Source: CAZNRY01 sp964575675 (GTDB taxonomy: Bacteria; Eisenbacteria; RBG-16-71-46; CAIMUX01; VGJL01). From it: DNA of 30,711 bases. The notes beneath the pieces were generated by a model. The model searched no databases. It was not told where the DNA came from and worked only from the letters and a program-made list of their open reading frames with translations. Shown one piece after another: positions 6,891-14,466 of this stretch (position 1 is its first letter; every line of letters begins with the position of its first letter). Location: positions 1-30,711 of the forward strand of contig CAZNRY010000023.1 in NCBI GenBank assembly GCA_964575675.1, in the 5' to 3' direction. The translations under genes were made by a program, and so were the position numbers.

Positions 6891-7852
6891 CAGGGATGTC
6901 GGTGCGCGAGCTCTGCGAGCGCGCGGGTCCGCAACTTCAGCTGAAGATTCTCGGAGAGGGTCTGGCGAGCCGCCAGCCGATCACCGTGGGCGATATCAAC
7001 CGTCCCGGCCTTGCCTTGACGGGCTTCGTCGAGAATTTCCTCTGGGAGCGGATCCTGATCTTCGGCGAGACGGAGATCTGCTTTCTCAAGACCCTCACGG
7101 ACGAGGGACGCCAGCAGGCCCTGGAGCACATCTTCCGGTTCCAGATCCCCTGCATCCTGGTCTCGAAGGGCATCGCGCCCCCGGCCCCGCTGTGCGAACT
7201 GGCCAACGCGATGCAAATCCCGGTCCTGGGCTCGGAGATGTCCACCACCCCCTTGATCCATGCGCTCACCGCGTTCTTGGAGTCCGCGTTTGCACCGAGC
7301 ACGTCGATTCATGCTTCGCTGGTCGATGTTTACGGGGTCGGGCTGCTGATCACGGGCCGCAGCGCGATCGGCAAGAGCGAGTGTGCCCTCGATCTCGTCG
7401 AGAGGGGGGCCCGCCTCGTCGCCGACGACATCGTCACGATCCATCGCGAGCACAACGTGTTGATCGGATCGGGCAACGAGATGCTCCGCCATTGCATGGA
7501 GATCCGCGGGATCGGGATCGTGGATGTCCAGAGCATCTTCGGAATCCGCTCGATCCGCGCGCGCAAGCGGGTCGAGGTCGAGGTGAATCTCCGCGAGTGG
7601 GATGCCACGGAGGACTATGAAAGGCTCGGCCTTGAGGAACGCTCCACGACGATTCTCGACGTGCGGATCCCCCTCGTGGTCGTTCCGATCTTCCCGGGCA
7701 AGAACATCACGGTGATCGCCGAAACGATCGCGCTCAACTATCTTGTCAAGTCGTACGGCTATAACCCCGCCGAGCACCTGAACGAGAACCTTCTGCAGAT
7801 GATCCGGCGCAAGCGGAACCTAGAGGTTCTGGCGCGGGACGATCTGGAGTAA
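6887..7852 (+). CDS. hprK: HPr kinase/phosphorylase
   Basis: HprK phosphorylates HPr on Ser46 with ATP or pyrophosphate and removes the phosphate with inorganic phosphate, tying PTS activity to metabolic state. The 321-residue protein has the N-terminal domain (MSVRELCERAGPQ, DINRPGLALTGF, WERILIFGETEICFL) and the catalytic C-terminal domain: P-loop GRSAIGKSECALDLVERG, ADDIV, and the HprK signature MEIRGIGIVDVQSIFGI. The loop has Ala where most family members have Gly (GxSGxGKS), yet the GxxxxGK[ST] pattern is kept. ATG 6887 follows GGGAGG closely; ATG 6896 is an alternative. It precedes the PTS genes, and the HPr encoded downstream has the Ser46 target. Confidence 0.96.
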   Translation: MTGMSVRELCERAGPQLQLKILGEGLASRQPITVGDINRPGLALTGFVENFLWERILIFGETEICFLKTLTDEGRQQALEHIFRFQIPCILVSKGIAPPAPLCELANAMQIPVLGSEMSTTPLIHALTAFLESAFAPSTSIHASLVDVYGVGLLITGRSAIGKSECALDLVERGARLVADDIVTIHREHNVLIGSGNEMLRHCMEIRGIGIVDVQSIFGIRSIRARKRVEVEVNLREWDATEDYERLGLEERSTTILDVRIPLVVVPIFPGKNITVIAETIALNYLVKSYGYNPAEHLNENLLQMIRRKRNLEVLARDDLE

Positions 7853-7857
7853 ACGCG

Positions 7858-8247
7858 GTGCATCCGGACGTCCTGGCGGTACTCGTCACCCACGGCGCCC
7901 TCGGCGACGAACTCCTCCGCACTGCAGAGGCGATTCTCGGCCCGCAGGAGCGGGTGCTCGTCGTGAGCAACCAGGGAGCGTCGCTGGAAGGACTCTCCGA
8001 GACGCTGCGCGAACGGATCGCCGAGCACCCCGAGATGCCCGTCTTCCTCTTCGTCGATCTGCGGGGCGGAAGCTGCGGGCACGCGTGCCAGGAGATCTTG
8101 AGAATGCACTCCCAGACGCTTGTCTTCTCGGGCGTGAATCTGCCGATGCTCCTCGAGTTCCTCCACTACCGCGGCAAGGTGCCGGTTGGAGAGCTCCGCG
8201 ATCGGCTGCTCGCCAAGGGGCGCGACGGGATCCAGTGCCTGCCGTGA
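7858..8247 (+). CDS. PTS mannose-family EIIA
   Basis: This is the cytosolic EIIA component of a mannose/fructose/sorbose-family phosphotransferase system; it passes phosphate from HPr to EIIB. The 129-residue protein has the EIIA-Man fold pattern: VLAVLVTHGALGDELL with the predicted phospho-acceptor His12, ILGPQERVLVVS, and VFLFVDLRGGSCGHACQEIL, which replaces the usual DLxGGSPxNxA. GTG 7858 has GGAG 8 bases upstream, within the end of hprK. The stop overlaps the EIIB start as GTGA. Solitary EIIA-Man proteins next to hprK are often purely regulatory in proteobacteria. Here EIIB, EIIC and EIID are all present, so transport is plausible. The sugar cannot be told from the sequence. Confidence 0.9.
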   Translation: MHPDVLAVLVTHGALGDELLRTAEAILGPQERVLVVSNQGASLEGLSETLRERIAEHPEMPVFLFVDLRGGSCGHACQEILRMHSQTLVFSGVNLPMLLEFLHYRGKVPVGELRDRLLAKGRDGIQCLP

Positions 8248-8741
8248 TCCCCTATCGATGGGCGCGCGTCGACGACCGGCTGCTCCACGGCCAGGTCGCT
8301 CTCGGGTGGCGCTCCGCGTTGGACCCGAAGTCGTTCATCGTCGTCGACGACGAGGTGGCCGCCGATTCGTTCAGCCGCCTTCTCTTCGAGGCGGCCCTGC
8401 CCGAAGGAACAGCGCTCTTCGTCCTCGATGCGGATTCCTTCCTCGGGGCGGGACCGCCGGAGGGATGCGACCCGGCGCACGCGATCTTGCTGGTCCGCGG
8501 TCTCGAGCAGCTCAGGAGGCTTTGCGACGGCGGCTTTCTTCCCCGAGAAGTGAATCTCGGGGGGCTCCATCATCGGAGGGGCGCGCGCCGCTACCTCGAC
8601 TACCTCTTCCTGACCGACGGCGACCGCGCCGCGGCGGAGTCGATTCTCCTGCGGGGGGTCGTCCTCTTCGCTCAAGATCTCCCCTCCTCACCCCGCTGGG
8701 AGATCCAGGACCTCCTCGCGCGCGGAGGCAGCGAGGCGTGA
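8244..8741 (+). CDS. PTS mannose-family EIIB
   Basis: EIIB takes phosphate from EIIA on a His and gives it to the sugar during transport. GTG 8244 overlaps the EIIA stop; the 165-residue product begins IPYRWARVDDRLLHGQVALGW, the family signature, with His15 as the phosphorylated residue. The rest fits the EIIB-Man fold, with FIVVDDEVAADSF, ALFVLDAD and VNLGGLHHR. The gene is followed by GH57 through another GTGA overlap, so the two are very likely translated together. Subfamily (mannose, sorbose or N-acetylgalactosamine) is not resolved. Confidence 0.93.
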   Translation: MIPYRWARVDDRLLHGQVALGWRSALDPKSFIVVDDEVAADSFSRLLFEAALPEGTALFVLDADSFLGAGPPEGCDPAHAILLVRGLEQLRRLCDGGFLPREVNLGGLHHRRGARRYLDYLFLTDGDRAAAESILLRGVVLFAQDLPSSPRWEIQDLLARGGSEA

Positions 8742-10894
8742 GACGGCTCGAGCTCATCTTCGTGATCCACAACCATCAGCCGGTCGGCAACTTCGATTCC
8801 GTGGTCGAGGATGCGTATCAGAGCTCCTACCTCCCGTTTCTCGATCTTCTCGAGAGACGGTCCGAGGTGAAGATCGGGCTTCACAACTCGGGATGTCTCT
8901 GGGAGTGGCTCGAGCGTCACCATCCGGAGTACGGTCTGAGGATTGCGCCGCTCGTCGAGCGTGGGCAGGTTGAGCTTCTTGGGGGGGGATTCTACGAGCC
9001 GATACTGCCGATCTGGCCAGAACGCGATCGTCGGGGACAAATCGCGAGGATGGCGCGTTTCTTGGCCGAGCGGTTCGATGTCCGGCCCCGCGGGGTATGG
9101 CTGGCCGAGAGGGTGTGGGAGACGCATCTCGCATCCGACCTGGAGGTGGAGGGGGTCGAGTACCTCTGCCTGGACGATTCCCAGTTTCTTCAGGTCGGAT
9201 TGCGCGATGAGGAGCTCAAGGGCTATTTCCTGACCGAAGACGCCGGCGCGACGGTCGGCCTCTACCCGATACAGATGCAGCTCCGGTATGAGATCCCCTT
9301 TGCGGCGCCGGAGAAGGTGATCGAGACCCTACGGGCTTCGGCGGATGAGGCGCCGGGTGCGATGCGGTTGTTCGGGGACGACGGCGAGAAGTTCGGCGTC
9401 TGGCCCGGGACCCACAAGCTCTGTTACGAGGAGCGATGGCTCGATCGTTTCTTCGATCGCGTCCGCGACGAGGGCTCTTGGCTCCGGCTCGTCCTTCCCT
9501 CGGAGCACCGCTCGTCCTACCCGCCCACCGGGGGGATCTATCTCCCTGCCGGATCGTACCGGGAGATGACCCAGTGGGCGCTTCCGCCGCACGCCCAGCT
9601 CCTCTTCGACGAGACGCAGCATCTCCTGCGCGACGCCGGCCGGGGTGAAGCGGAGCAACTCCTCCTGCGGGGAGGTTTCTTCCGGAACTTCCTGATCCGA
9701 TACCCGGAATCGAACCGGATGCACAAGAGGTCCCTCCTTGCTCACGGAAGCCTTGACCGCGCCGAAGGACTGCAGGATGAAGCGGCTTCGGAGATTCGCG
9801 ATCACCTCTGGAGGGCGCAGTGCAACTGCGCCTACTGGCACGGAGTGTTCGGCGGTCTCTACCTGCCGCACCTCCGGGATGCGATCTACCGGGAGATCCT
9901 GTTGGGGGAGGAGAAGCTCGAACGCGCCGTGCGAGGAAATGGGCCGTGGGCGGAGGAAGAGGTCACCGATTACGACGGCGACGGCTACGAGGAGGTCATT
10001 CTTCGCTCCGACCGGCTCGCCCTCTTCATCTCGCCCCGGCACGGCGGCGCAGTCACGGAGATCGATGATCGGGCCAGCCATAGGAATCTCGTGAACGGGC
10101 TCGCCAGGCGGCGTGAAGCCTACCACGCGAAGATCGGTTCTCCGGATCGGCCGGAAGACGGGACCGTGCGGACGATCCACGACTCCATTGCGTCCAAGGA
10201 GGCTCATCTCGAGCGGTACCTCCTCTACGACCGTTCCGAGAGGTTCTGCCTGATCGATCACCTGCTGGACGACGCCCCCACGCCTGATGGGTTGATCGGG
10301 CGGACAGATCTCGGGCAGGGCGATCTCGCAGGGGGTCGCTACCTCCACACGACGCGCCGTTCTCGTGGGATGGTCGAGGCGGTGCTCACACGGGAGGGGA
10401 GGCTTGCAGGGGATCCAGAGGGACGTCTCTCCGTGCGGAAGGCCGTCCGCCTGCGCGCGGGGGTGAGCGGTTTCGAGGTCGCCTACTCGGTCAAGAGCCT
10501 CGCGCATCGGGCCGTTCGATTCCACTTCGGCGTCGAGTGGCTCGTGAACCTGTTGGCCGGGCACGCGCCGGACCGCTACATCATGATCGACGGCCGGCGA
10601 CCGGATGATCCGGATCTCGCGGGAATGGGCGCGCATCGAGGGGTCGAGACCTTCTCGCTCGTCGACCATTGGTCGGAGGTTCAGGTCGATCTGCTGGCTC
10701 GCGAGGCCGCCGGATGGGTCCGGGCTCCGCTTGAGACCGTCTCGCTCTCGGAGTCTGGGGCCGAGAGGATCTTCCAGGGGACGATCGCGATGGCGTACTG
10801 GGAGGTGCGGCTCGAGCCCGGCGCGCGCTTCGAGACAATGATCGGAGTGGGGATCAGCCACGGTCGGGAGATCGGGGAGTCGCGGACACGGTGA
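8738..10894 (+). CDS. GH57 glycoside hydrolase, 4-alpha-glucanotransferase/alpha-amylase type
   Basis: The 718-residue protein belongs to glycoside hydrolase family 57, retaining enzymes that cut or transfer alpha-1,4-glucans. No signal peptide is visible, so it probably acts on cytosolic glucan. Conserved regions appear in order: HNHQP near residue 11, GQVELLGGGFYEPILP, GVWLAERVWE with the predicted nucleophile Glu124, and FGDDGEKFGVWPGTHK with the predicted acid/base Asp (214 or 215; more likely 215, directly before GEKFG). Near residues 265-285 is YLPAGSYREMTQWALPP. The second half is a beta-rich C-terminal domain of the kind found in Thermococcus 4-alpha-glucanotransferase (TDYDGDGYEEVILRS, RHGGAVTEIDDR, FHFGVEWLVNLL). 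Sequence does not separate transferase from amylase. GTG 8738 overlaps the EIIB stop and GTG 10891 of EIIC overlaps its own stop, so it is embedded in the PTS operon. Confidence 0.92.
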   Translation: MRRLELIFVIHNHQPVGNFDSVVEDAYQSSYLPFLDLLERRSEVKIGLHNSGCLWEWLERHHPEYGLRIAPLVERGQVELLGGGFYEPILPIWPERDRRGQIARMARFLAERFDVRPRGVWLAERVWETHLASDLEVEGVEYLCLDDSQFLQVGLRDEELKGYFLTEDAGATVGLYPIQMQLRYEIPFAAPEKVIETLRASADEAPGAMRLFGDDGEKFGVWPGTHKLCYEERWLDRFFDRVRDEGSWLRLVLPSEHRSSYPPTGGIYLPAGSYREMTQWALPPHAQLLFDETQHLLRDAGRGEAEQLLLRGGFFRNFLIRYPESNRMHKRSLLAHGSLDRAEGLQDEAASEIRDHLWRAQCNCAYWHGVFGGLYLPHLRDAIYREILLGEEKLERAVRGNGPWAEEEVTDYDGDGYEEVILRSDRLALFISPRHGGAVTEIDDRASHRNLVNGLARRREAYHAKIGSPDRPEDGTVRTIHDSIASKEAHLERYLLYDRSERFCLIDHLLDDAPTPDGLIGRTDLGQGDLAGGRYLHTTRRSRGMVEAVLTREGRLAGDPEGRLSVRKAVRLRAGVSGFEVAYSVKSLAHRAVRFHFGVEWLVNLLAGHAPDRYIMIDGRRPDDPDLAGMGAHRGVETFSLVDHWSEVQVDLLAREAAGWVRAPLETVSLSESGAERIFQGTIAMAYWEVRLEPGARFETMIGVGISHGREIGESRTR

Positions 10895-11676
10895 CCCTTA
10901 CGCCGGCCGTGATCGTCGCGATCTTGTTTTGGGCGGGGTTGTGCGCGGCCGATCAGCGGGCATCCGGGAGCCGCCAGTTTCACCAGCCGATCGTGGCGGC
11001 CGCCGGCGTCGGTCTGATTCTGCAAGCGCCCGAACGGGCCTTCCTCGTCGGAATGTGGCTGCAGCTCGTGTGGGTCGCGCCGATGCCAATCGGCGGGGTG
11101 ATCCTGCCGGATACGGGGTCGGCGGCGATTGCGGCCGCCCTCGTCGCGGCGGCCGTCCCGGGTCCACTCGGAATCGGTGCCGCGATTGTCGTCGGGCTCC
11201 TCGTCGGCGCCGTCTCGATCCCTTGGGAGCGAGCACTGCGGGCAGCCAACGCGCGAAGAGAGGCCGGAGTCTTGGAGGCGGATCGCATCGAGGATCCCAA
11301 GGCGGGAGGGTCCTCGCCGGGCCGGGCTGCCGGCCGTGGTCTGGCGGCGCCCCGTCGCGGGGCGTCGAGTCTGGGACGGGCGATCCTCCTCGGCGTGGCC
11401 GGGCCCTTTGCCAGGGGTGTACTCTGCGTCGGGGCGGCGATGGCGCTGGGCCTCGCCCTTGCGTCGACCGTCCAGACGGCCGTCTTCCGGCCGGATTCGG
11501 CATTCGGCTCATCGTCCGTCGAGCGAGCGCTCCTGGGCGGGGCATCCTGCTTCGGACTCGCCGGTCTCTTCCTGTGCGTGCGGCCGCAGAGGATCCGCGC
11601 GGGAGCGGCGTGGGTGGTCGGGGGTGTGCTGCTGGGCCTGGCCGGCGGGCTTCTGCTGCGCGGAGCAAGGGGATGA
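10891..11676 (+). CDS. PTS mannose-family EIIC membrane subunit
   Basis: EIIC forms the sugar-translocating membrane channel with EIID. The 261-residue protein is strongly hydrophobic. Its best family match is the N-terminal half: QFHQPIVAAAGVGLILQAP followed by FLVGMWLQLVWVAPMPIGG and ILPDTGSAAIAAAL. A hydrophilic Arg/Gly/Ala-rich stretch at about residues 115-155 separates this from the C-terminal membrane helices (AILLGVAGPFARGVLCVGAA, ALLGGASCFGLAGLFLCV, WVVGGVLLGLAGGLLL). The start overlaps the GH57 stop and the stop overlaps EIID (ATGA). The C-terminal half is less typical than the N-terminal half. Confidence 0.85.
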   Translation: MTLTPAVIVAILFWAGLCAADQRASGSRQFHQPIVAAAGVGLILQAPERAFLVGMWLQLVWVAPMPIGGVILPDTGSAAIAAALVAAAVPGPLGIGAAIVVGLLVGAVSIPWERALRAANARREAGVLEADRIEDPKAGGSSPGRAAGRGLAAPRRGASSLGRAILLGVAGPFARGVLCVGAAMALGLALASTVQTAVFRPDSAFGSSSVERALLGGASCFGLAGLFLCVRPQRIRAGAAWVVGGVLLGLAGGLLLRGARG

Positions 11677-12356
11677 AGCGCGTCATCCGGCTCTTCGCGC
11701 GCGGTTTCCTGCTGCAGGCTCTGTTCAACCCAAGAGGGCAGCAGAGGGGCGGCCTGGCGTGGATCGTCGGGACGGACCGACGCGCATGCGCCGACGAGCC
11801 GTTCAACGTGAATCCGTCCTTGGCTGGATACGCGGTTGGGCTCGCGCACGCGGCGGATCAAGAGGACTTCTTTCGCTATCGCAGCACGATCGCGGCCGCC
11901 TTGAGCGCGCTGGGCGATCGAATCGTTTGGGGGCTCTTGCGGCCGCTGGCGGTCATGGCAGGGTTGATCGCATCCGTTGCCGGGGCGATTCCATCAGCCA
12001 CGACGCTTCTTCTGGTATACAATCTGCCAGAACTGTGCCTGCGGTGGAGGAGCGTGGAACGAGGAGTCCATGGCGCGCAGGCGATCGCCGGGGATATGTC
12101 GATGAGGGGTCTGCCCCGGATCGCCCGGCTTCTCTCCCGCGCAGCCGCATTGATGTGGGGATGTCTGGTCGGTTTTTGGTTGGCCGGCCCGATTCGATCG
12201 GGGCGGCCCTGGGAGGCACTCGCGGGGTGCGCCGGCGTCGTGGCCGCTCTCTTCTTCCTCAGGAGGGGATGCGACCGCTTCGGCATCTTCTCCGCAGCAG
12301 GATCCTTGTTACTGGCGGTGCTCTGGCTCATCGCATCGAGCATTCGCGTCCAGTAG
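11673..12356 (+). CDS. PTS mannose-family EIID membrane subunit
   Basis: EIID is the second membrane subunit of mannose-family PTS transporters. The 227-residue protein has the EIID opening FARGFLLQALFNPRGQQRGG and then FNVNPSLAGYAVGLAHAADQED, comparable to the NTHP-LAGF segment of ManZ. Several predicted membrane helices follow (RPLAVMAGLIASVAGAIPSA, LMWGCLVGFWLAGPI, the last ~20 residues). It is shorter than E. coli ManZ (about 285 residues), mainly in the central part. ATG 11673 overlaps the EIIC stop. A 59-base spacer, the largest break inside the PTS block, separates it from ptsH. Confidence 0.85.
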   Translation: MKRVIRLFARGFLLQALFNPRGQQRGGLAWIVGTDRRACADEPFNVNPSLAGYAVGLAHAADQEDFFRYRSTIAAALSALGDRIVWGLLRPLAVMAGLIASVAGAIPSATTLLLVYNLPELCLRWRSVERGVHGAQAIAGDMSMRGLPRIARLLSRAAALMWGCLVGFWLAGPIRSGRPWEALAGCAGVVAALFFLRRGCDRFGIFSAAGSLLLAVLWLIASSIRVQ

Positions 12357-12358
12357 TC

Positions 12359-12387
12359 CGCCGGAGACGATCGAGATCTCCCCGGCG
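12359..12387 (+). other. Hairpin between EIID and ptsH
   Basis: CGCCGG at 12359-12364 pairs with CCGGCG at 12382-12387, with AGA/TCT extending the stem past a small bulge. There is no T tract. It falls in the only non-coding spacer between the transporter genes and ptsH-ptsI, so it may stabilise or set off the HPr/EI message. Confidence 0.35.
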
Positions 12388-12415
12388 ACGAACTTGCGGA
12401 GGGTTCCAGGCGATC

Positions 12416-12685
12416 GTGGTCGAAAGAAGCGTCACCGTGAGGAACCAGCCGGGGATCCACGCGCGGCCGGCGGCTCTGTTCGTCAGGAAGGCGGCGGAGT
12501 ACAAGTCCGAGGTCCACGTAAAGCACGGGGACCTTACGGTGAACGGCAAGAGCATCATGGGGGTGATGATGCTGGCTGCTGAGACCGGGGCGGTGCTTCT
12601 GATAACGGCGACCGGACCCGACGAGGAGCAGGCAGCGGAGGCGCTCGCACGGCTCGTCCAGTCGAAGTTCGGCGAGGAGGGGTGA
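12416..12685 (+). CDS. ptsH: Phosphocarrier protein HPr
   Basis: HPr carries phosphate from EI to EIIA. The 89-residue protein starts at GTG 12416 and has NQPGIHARPAA with the catalytic His15 and NGKSIMGVMMLAA with Ser46, both at the textbook positions. Ser46 in a KSIMGV context is the target of HprK, whose gene lies in this cluster, so dual-phosphorylation control of HPr is probable. A purine-rich stretch (GGAGGG about 12 bases upstream, AGG closer) precedes the start. The stop overlaps ptsI. In-frame extension upstream lies within EIID in another frame and is not family-like. Confidence 0.96.
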   Translation: MVERSVTVRNQPGIHARPAALFVRKAAEYKSEVHVKHGDLTVNGKSIMGVMMLAAETGAVLLITATGPDEEQAAEALARLVQSKFGEEG

Positions 12686-14466
12686 TGGAGCCTGGCTCCG
12701 ACACCGTAAGGCCAGGGGTCATTCGGGCCCGCGGAGTTCCGGCCTCGCCAGGCCTTATCGAGGGCCCCGCGTATGTCGTCATCCACGAAGAGGTCCATCA
12801 CGAGGAGCGAATTGTCTCGGCGCGCGCGACGCGCGGGGAAGTCCGCCACTTCCGCGTCGCGGTCGGCCGGGCCCGCGACGAGATCCAGGCCCTGAAGGAA
12901 TGCTTGATTGTCGATCCCGAGGATCCGGGGACGAAGATCCTCGATGCCCACATGATGATCTTGGACGATCAGATCGTGCTCCGCGAAATCATCGCGCTGA
13001 TCGAAGGCGAGAAGCTGGCCGCCGAGTCGGCCGTGCGGCGGATCTTCAGGAGGATGGCGGCCGCGCTCGAGGCATCCGAGACCGATTACTTCCGCAGCCG
13101 GGCGGTCGATCTTCGCGACGTGAAGCGGAGGATATTGCGGCACCTCGGTTCCAACCCGACCGAGCCGCAGCGGATGCCGAACCATCCCGTGGTCATCGTC
13201 GCCCGGGACATTACGCCGAGCGAAACGGCATCGCTCGATCGAGAGCGCGTCCTCGCATTCGTGACCGATCATGGCGGCCCAACCTCCCATGTCGCGATCC
13301 TCGCGCGAAGCCGTGGGATTCCCTCCGTCGTCGGACTCGGCGACCTGGCAGAGCGGGTGCGGGAGGGTGATCCGCTGCTGGTCGACGGCTACACGGGCGA
13401 CGTTGTCGTCCGTCCGACCCCCGTCGACGTTCGGCATTTCCATGAACGGCGGGCGGAAAGGGACCGTCGTGCGAGGACCTTTCCCGCCGTTTCGGGGAAA
13501 CCGGCGACCACCCTCGACGGGCGCGAGGTCGTCCTGCTTGCGAACATCGAGACGCCCGAGGATGCAGGGGAAGCCTGGGATGTTGGGGCCGAGGGGATCG
13601 GCCTGTATCGAACCGAGTTCTTCTTCATCCGCGAGCCGCGACTTCCCGACGAGGAGGCCCAGACCCGGGTCTACAAGCAGGCAGTCCGAAAGGTGCGCAA
13701 TCGGCCCGTGACGATTCGGACGATGGACCTTGGGGGCGACAAGCTCGCCTCCTACCTGGGAACGACCCGCGAGGACAACCCGTTTCTCGGAATGAGGGGG
13801 ATCCGATTCTCGCTTGCGCATCCGGACATCTTCCGCGTCCAGGTGAGGGCGATCCTGAGGGCGGCGGCGACGGGAAATGTCCGGATCATGCTTCCGATGG
13901 TCAGCTGCGTCGAGGAACTCCGGGCGGCGCGCCGGATCCTGGGCGAGTGTACGGCGGAGCTGTTGAGCGAAGGCCACTCGATCCCCGAGAGCGTTCCGGT
14001 CGGGGTCATGATCGAGATCCCGGCGGCCGTCGCGATCGCCGATCTGCTGGCCCGCGAGGCGGATTTCTTCAGCATCGGTTCGAATGACCTGATCCAGTAT
14101 TCGCTGGCAGTGGACCGGGGCAATGAGAAGATCGCCCACCTCTACGATCCCTTCCACCCCGCCGTTTTGCGCCTGCTGCGCCAGACGATCTTGTCCGCGC
14201 GCGAGGCGGGGATCCCCGTCTCGTCGTGCGGCGAGATGTCGGGACATCCCCTGGGGGCGCTGGTTCTACTCGGACTGGGCTGCTACAACCTGAGCGTCTC
14301 GCCGCACCAGATCCCGATCCTCAAGAGCATCGTCCGCTCGGTCCGCCTGGCGGGGCTCGAGTCTCTCGTCCTCGCTGCACTCGCCTCTCCCACGAGCGCC
14401 GAGGTGCGCGCCCTGCTGGAATCGGGCGTGCGGGCGGCGGGACTCGACCTGGACGCATTCCTGTGA
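12685..14466 (+). CDS. ptsI: PTS enzyme I, phosphoenolpyruvate-protein phosphotransferase
   Basis: Enzyme I takes phosphate from phosphoenolpyruvate on a His and hands it to HPr. The 593-residue protein has the N-terminal HPr-binding domain, the swivelling phospho-His domain with TDHGGPTSHVAILAR (active His202 from this start), and the C-terminal PEP-binding barrel: GIGLYRTEFFF, IRTMDLGGDK, NPFLGMRGIR, MLPMVSC, GVMIEIPAA, SIGSNDLIQY and SSCGEMSGHP with the catalytic Cys. The gene is complete. ATG 12685 shares a base with the HPr stop, and GTG 12682 directly before it is an alternative; GAGGAGGGG stands just upstream. It is the only general PTS enzyme gene in the window. Confidence 0.97.
   Translation: MEPGSDTVRPGVIRARGVPASPGLIEGPAYVVIHEEVHHEERIVSARATRGEVRHFRVAVGRARDEIQALKECLIVDPEDPGTKILDAHMMILDDQIVLREIIALIEGEKLAAESAVRRIFRRMAAALEASETDYFRSRAVDLRDVKRRILRHLGSNPTEPQRMPNHPVVIVARDITPSETASLDRERVLAFVTDHGGPTSHVAILARSRGIPSVVGLGDLAERVREGDPLLVDGYTGDVVVRPTPVDVRHFHERRAERDRRARTFPAVSGKPATTLDGREVVLLANIETPEDAGEAWDVGAEGIGLYRTEFFFIREPRLPDEEAQTRVYKQAVRKVRNRPVTIRTMDLGGDKLASYLGTTREDNPFLGMRGIRFSLAHPDIFRVQVRAILRAAATGNVRIMLPMVSCVEELRAARRILGECTAELLSEGHSIPESVPVGVMIEIPAAVAIADLLAREADFFSIGSNDLIQYSLAVDRGNEKIAHLYDPFHPAVLRLLRQTILSAREAGIPVSSCGEMSGHPLGALVLLGLGCYNLSVSPHQIPILKSIVRSVRLAGLESLVLAALASPTSAEVRALLESGVRAAGLDLDAFL

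Noticed and set aside
8186..8737. In-frame open extension upstream of GH57 giving a 902-codon frame
   Set aside because: The extra part is the alternate frame of EIIA and EIIB and is Arg/Pro-rich; the family begins right after GTG 8738, which overlaps the EIIB stop.
9837..9855. TGGCACG resembling the -24 half of a sigma-54 promoter
   Set aside because: The -12 TTGC half is absent at the right spacing and the site is inside GH57 coding sequence. The same applies to TTGGCACG near 17613 inside metK.
10929..11672. Open frame extending upstream of EIID through EIIC
   Set aside because: It is the out-of-frame shadow of EIIC; EIID homology starts at ATG 11673.
12359..12387. Rho-independent terminators at the 12359 or 6209 hairpins
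   Set aside because: Neither stem is followed by a T-rich run, and both lie between genes that appear to be cotranscribed.
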